Assembly: GCF_900086715.1 (NCBI RefSeq)
Contig: NZ_FLKH01000012.1
Location: 806,001 to 870,000, forward strand
Length of the DNA: 64,000 nt
Direction of reading: 5' to 3'
Source: Gracilibacillus timonensis
GTDB taxonomy: Bacteria > Bacillota > Bacilli > Bacillales > Amphibacillaceae
The notes beneath the pieces are model-generated. The model searched no databases and had not been told where the DNA came from. It saw only the letters and a program-made list of their open reading frames with translations. This document shows, piece by piece, positions 60,955-64,000 of the stretch. The position numbers and the translations under genes were made by a program. Positions within the stretch are counted from its first letter, which is position 1. The number at the start of each line of letters is the position of its first letter.

Positions 60955-61533
60955 ATGAACAAAAAACAACTAAAAAAATCAATGAAATTTAGTTTTAGTA
61001 TTGCCGTTATCACGTTTGTGTTAGCGGCTATTTTTTCAGTAGTCTCTTCTTCTATTCTGGGCGGAGTTATGTCCATTGTTGGGTTGCTGATTGTCTTTCT
61101 AATCGTCTTAATTGGCGTTATTTTCGATACACTGGGGATAGCGGCAACAGCAGCTGATGAAGTACCATTCCATGCGATGGCTGCAGAACGAGTTACTGGT
61201 TCGAAACATGCCATTTTGATTGTACGGAATGCGGACCGATTTGCAAGCTTTTGTAATGATGTTATTGGCGATATTTCTGGTATAATAAGTGGTACGGCTT
61301 CAGCAATTGTTGTCTTACAGATAGCCAATGGTTTCGGACATGGGGAAGGTTCTATTTACTACATCATCATTAACGTGACCCTAACCAGTCTTGTTGCGGC
61401 TTTAACCGTTGGTGGAAAGGCGATGGGGAAGTTTCTAGCGATTACCTCTTCTACAAAAATCATCTTTTTTGTAGGGAAAATCATTGCATTTCTTGAAGAA
61501 AAACTTAAAATAAAAGTATTATCAAAATCGTAA
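60955..61533 (+). CDS. oapA: OLE-associated membrane protein OapA
   Basis: The 192-residue product has a basic N-terminus and four predicted membrane helices (about 12-34, 37-60, 106-126, 133-157). A cytosolic loop (RVTGSKHAILIVRNADRF) and a DVIGD (DxxxD, residues 102-106) motif lie before the third helix, and the C-terminus is lysine-rich. The size, topology and location right behind the OLE gene match OapA, which binds OLE RNA and holds it at the membrane. The loop-helix part also recalls DUF21/CNNM-type ion transporters, an inference. The ribosome site is ACGAGG. Confidence 0.9.
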   Translation: MNKKQLKKSMKFSFSIAVITFVLAAIFSVVSSSILGGVMSIVGLLIVFLIVLIGVIFDTLGIAATAADEVPFHAMAAERVTGSKHAILIVRNADRFASFCNDVIGDISGIISGTASAIVVLQIANGFGHGEGSIYYIIINVTLTSLVAALTVGGKAMGKFLAITSSTKIIFFVGKIIAFLEEKLKIKVLSKS

Positions 61534-61564
61534 TTAATAAGAAAAAGATAGGGAGGATTCCTTT

Positions 61565-63463
61565 ATGGATCTTACCAAGATAAAAAATCCAGCTTTTTTA
61601 AAAAAATTATCTACCGAAGAATTAGAAGTGTTGGCAGCTGAAATTCGCCAGTTTTTAATTCGGAAATTGTCTGTTACAGGTGGCCATTTAGGTGCTAATT
61701 TAGGTGTGGTGGAGTTAACATTAGCCTTACACAAGCATTTTAGCAGCCCAACAGACAAGCTATTATTTGATGTAGGCCACCAATCCTATATTCACAAAAT
61801 TTTAACGGGAAGAACAGATCGTTTTGATACACTAAGACAATATAAAGGGTTATGCGGTTTTCCAAAAATGGTCGAGAGTGAACACGATGTGTGGGAAGCG
61901 GGTCATAGTTCTACTTCGTTATCAGCTGCGATGGGAATGGCGATAGCTAGGGATATGAAGCAAGAAGATTATTCCGTTGTTCCGATCATTGGTGATGGTG
62001 CTTTGACAGGCGGCATGGCGCTAGAGGCCTTAAACCATATTGGGCATGAGAAGAAAAATTTAACCGTCATTCTAAATGATAATGAAATGTCGATAGCAGG
62101 TAATGTAGGGGCACTGCACAATGCCTTAGGCAGGATGAGAAGTGCAGGGAAATATAACCGTGTCAAAGATGAACTGGAATTACTGTTGAAAAAAATTCCG
62201 GCTGTTGGGGGGAAAATAGCTCAAACGGCGGAACGAGTAAAAGATAGCATGAAATATTTCATGGTTCCAGGCATGTTATTTGAAGAATTCGGTTTTACGT
62301 ACTTTGGTCCAGTAGATGGACATGATTTTAAAGATTTAGAAGAGCACATTACGTATGCCAAAAAAACGAAAGGTCCTGTGTTGGTTCACGTAATTACCCA
62401 AAAAGGGAAAGGTTATCAGCCAGCAGAAACGGATCAAAAAGATAAATGGCATGGCGTAGGTCCTTATAAGATTGAATCCGGAGAAAAAATCAAGCCTGCG
62501 GATGCCGCTCCTGCCTGGAGTCAAGTCGTTAGTGATACGTTGGAACGGGAAGTATCCCGAGAGGATCGCTTAGCGGTCATTACCCCGGCGATGATTTTGG
62601 GTTCTAAATTAGACAAGTTTCAAGAGCACTATCCAGACCGTTTACATGATGTCGGCATTGCCGAACAACATGCTGTGACACTGTCTGCAGGTATGGCTAC
62701 ACAAGGAATGAAGCCGTTTCTGGCTATTTATTCCACTTTCTTGCAGCGGGCATATGATCAATTAGTTCATGATGTTTGCCGACAAAATCTTAATGTGGCA
62801 TTTGGAATCGATCGAGCTGGTTTAGTAGGGGCAGACGGTGAAACTCACCAAGGGGTGTTTGATATTGCCTTTTTACGACATTTGCCGAACATGACAATTA
62901 TGATGCCAAAAGATGAAAATGAATGTCAGCATATGGTGCATACTGCCTTAACTTATGATGATGGCCCAATAGCCTTGCGTTTTCCAAGAGGAAATGGTTT
63001 AGGTGTAGAGATGGATGCAGATTTACACCCGTTGCCGATTGGAAAATGGGAAGTCCTTAAAGAAGGAACAGATGGTGTGATTCTGACTTTTGGTACAACG
63101 ATTGAAATGGCCTTGGAAGCCAGTCAAATGTTAAAAAAACAAGGATTAAATATCGAGGTAGTCAATGCTAGGTTTATTAAGCCGTTGGACGAAGCTTTAT
63201 TACATGATCGTATGAACAAGCATATACCGATTGTAACGGTCGAAGAAGCCGTGCTGAAAGGCGGCTTTGGCAGTTCAGTTTTAGAATTTGCTGAAGAACA
63301 TGGATATAAACCACAAATCAAACGTATGGGTCTGCCTGATCGATATATTGAACATGGTAATGTTAAGGAGCTTCTGGCAGAGGTACAGTTAACCAAAGAG
63401 CAGCTCGTACTCGAAATGAAAGCACTGTTAACAGCGAGTAATGATAAGCAAAAAAGGGCATGA
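61565..63463 (+). CDS. dxs: 1-deoxy-D-xylulose-5-phosphate synthase Dxs
   Basis: The first enzyme of the MEP pathway: thiamine diphosphate-dependent condensation of pyruvate and glyceraldehyde-3-phosphate. The 632-residue product has [13 protein letters not shown], the ThDP motif [15 protein letters not shown]...[10 protein letters not shown] (about 140-180) and the transketolase segment [17 protein letters not shown]. An AGGGAGGA site precedes the ATG. It lies 31 nt behind oapA. Confidence 0.97.
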   Translation: MDLTKIKNPAFLKKLSTEELEVLAAEIRQFLIRKLSVTGGHLGANLGVVELTLALHKHFSSPTDKLLFDVGHQSYIHKILTGRTDRFDTLRQYKGLCGFPKMVESEHDVWEAGHSSTSLSAAMGMAIARDMKQEDYSVVPIIGDGALTGGMALEALNHIGHEKKNLTVILNDNEMSIAGNVGALHNALGRMRSAGKYNRVKDELELLLKKIPAVGGKIAQTAERVKDSMKYFMVPGMLFEEFGFTYFGPVDGHDFKDLEEHITYAKKTKGPVLVHVITQKGKGYQPAETDQKDKWHGVGPYKIESGEKIKPADAAPAWSQVVSDTLEREVSREDRLAVITPAMILGSKLDKFQEHYPDRLHDVGIAEQHAVTLSAGMATQGMKPFLAIYSTFLQRAYDQLVHDVCRQNLNVAFGIDRAGLVGADGETHQGVFDIAFLRHLPNMTIMMPKDENECQHMVHTALTYDDGPIALRFPRGNGLGVEMDADLHPLPIGKWEVLKEGTDGVILTFGTTIEMALEASQMLKKQGLNIEVVNARFIKPLDEALLHDRMNKHIPIVTVEEAVLKGGFGSSVLEFAEEHGYKPQIKRMGLPDRYIEHGNVKELLAEVQLTKEQLVLEMKALLTASNDKQKRA

Positions 63464-63469
63464 TAAAAG

Positions 63470-64000
63470 ATGGGTAAAAAACGATTAGATCAACTGATAA
63501 TGGATAGAAATTTGATTGATTCAAGAGAAAAAGCCAAAAGAACTATCATGGCCGGTCTTGTTTTTTCAGAAGGGTTATGCCTAGATAAACCTGGTACAAA
63601 AGTGCCTGAAGATATTCCTCTTGAAATAAAAGGAAAGGCGATTCCATATGTTGGCCGTGGGGGATTGAAACTAAAACAAGCGATCGATTTTTTTGGTTTA
63701 GATTTATTAGGTCAGGTGATGATAGATGTCGGTTCCTCAACAGGTGGTTTTACGGATTGCGCATTACAGCATGGTGTGACACTTAGCTATGCTGTTGACG
63801 TTGGCTATAATCAATTAGATTGGAAATTACGCAATGATCCTCGTGTCGTAGTTATGGAAAGAACTAATTTTCGTTACGTCACACCGGATATGCTTACAAA
63901 GGACCAACCAAATTTTGCAACGGTTGATGTGTCCTTTATTTCCTTACGTTTGATCTTGCCACCTCTTTATCAGTTATTAGCAAAACAAAGCAAAGTGGTT
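63470..64000 (+). CDS. TlyA family RNA methyltransferase (YqxC), partial
   Basis: The first 177 residues of an S4/FtsJ-type protein cut by the window edge. The S4 RNA-binding domain (about 3-62; KKRLDQLIMDRNLIDSREKAKRTI) is followed by the FtsJ fold with SAM motif VMIDVGSSTGGFTDC (about 84-98) and TVDVSFISLRLILPPL. It resembles B. subtilis YqxC and TlyA, a 2'-O-methyltransferase of rRNA/haemolysin-like protein. AAAAAGGG lies 10 nt ahead of ATG 63470. It starts 6 nt after the dxs stop. Confidence 0.94.
   Translation, partial: MGKKRLDQLIMDRNLIDSREKAKRTIMAGLVFSEGLCLDKPGTKVPEDIPLEIKGKAIPYVGRGGLKLKQAIDFFGLDLLGQVMIDVGSSTGGFTDCALQHGVTLSYAVDVGYNQLDWKLRNDPRVVVMERTNFRYVTPDMLTKDQPNFATVDVSFISLRLILPPLYQLLAKQSKVV

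Overview
The window comes from the chromosome of a low-GC, endospore-forming Gram-positive bacterium of the family Bacillaceae. The evidence is a spoIIIAA-AH operon, a GerA/SpoVAF-type germination gene, a comG competence operon, LtaS, and a gene order that follows the B. subtilis yqf-yqg-yqh-yqi region closely. A gene for OLE RNA (a large ncRNA found mostly in extremophilic Firmicutes) points to a halophilic or alkaliphilic relative such as Gracilibacillus, Amphibacillus or Oceanobacillus. The genus is inferred, not demonstrated.

Layout. 0-9 kb: end of trmK, Nif3-like protein, ispH, cshB, nfo, DUF2624, a lytic transglycosylase-like protein, a DUF4190 protein, ispG and an NfeD-like protein. 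9-12.6 kb: Na/Pi cotransporter, six tRNA genes, sodA. 13.6-22.4 kb: MFS transporter, class B PBP (pbpA) and the phosphate regulon pstS-C-A-B-phoU behind four 11-bp-phased PhoP boxes. 22.5-34.6 kb: two small membrane proteins, rpmG, fthC, rhomboid protease gluP, an unrecognised secreted or anchored protein, a SpoVAF/GerA-like gene, yqgQ-glcK, ltaS, DUF2759, an MBL-fold hydrolase and DUF2626. 34.8-38.6 kb: comGA-GG on the minus strand. 38.7-47.5 kb: aroK, yqzE, yqhG-yqhH, yqhL, mntR, a patatin-like gene, yqhP, yqhR, aroQ, yqhT, efp. 48-53 kb: spoIIIAA-AH behind a sigma-E-like promoter. 53-64 kb: accBC (behind a FapR-like operator), Asp23-family yqhY, nusB, folD, xseAB, ispA, the OLE RNA gene, oapA, dxs and the start of tlyA.

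The most notable system is the OLE ribonucleoprotein at 60.3-61.5 kb. A roughly 600-nt noncoding, highly structured stretch lies between ispA and dxs, and the gene directly downstream encodes a four-helix membrane protein matching OapA. The RNA and its partner therefore sit inside the isoprenoid/DNA-metabolism operon, and each appears to have its own promoter.

The accessory layer is a set of intergenic repeats. One family (A) has 25-bp terminal inverted repeats, an inner pair of inverted arms and a repeat-borne terminator. It occurs as three long copies (560-780 bp) and several degenerate or solo pieces, one with a nested insertion and one with a second module also found at 55.8 kb. A second family (B) occurs three times. 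Other points are a probable ATT start codon for spoIIIAF, a two-codon ATG ORF overlapping the TTG start of comGA, a DETD motif in the CshB helicase, a cysteine-poor L33, and absence of gcvT-gcvPA-gcvPB and lipM where B. subtilis has them.
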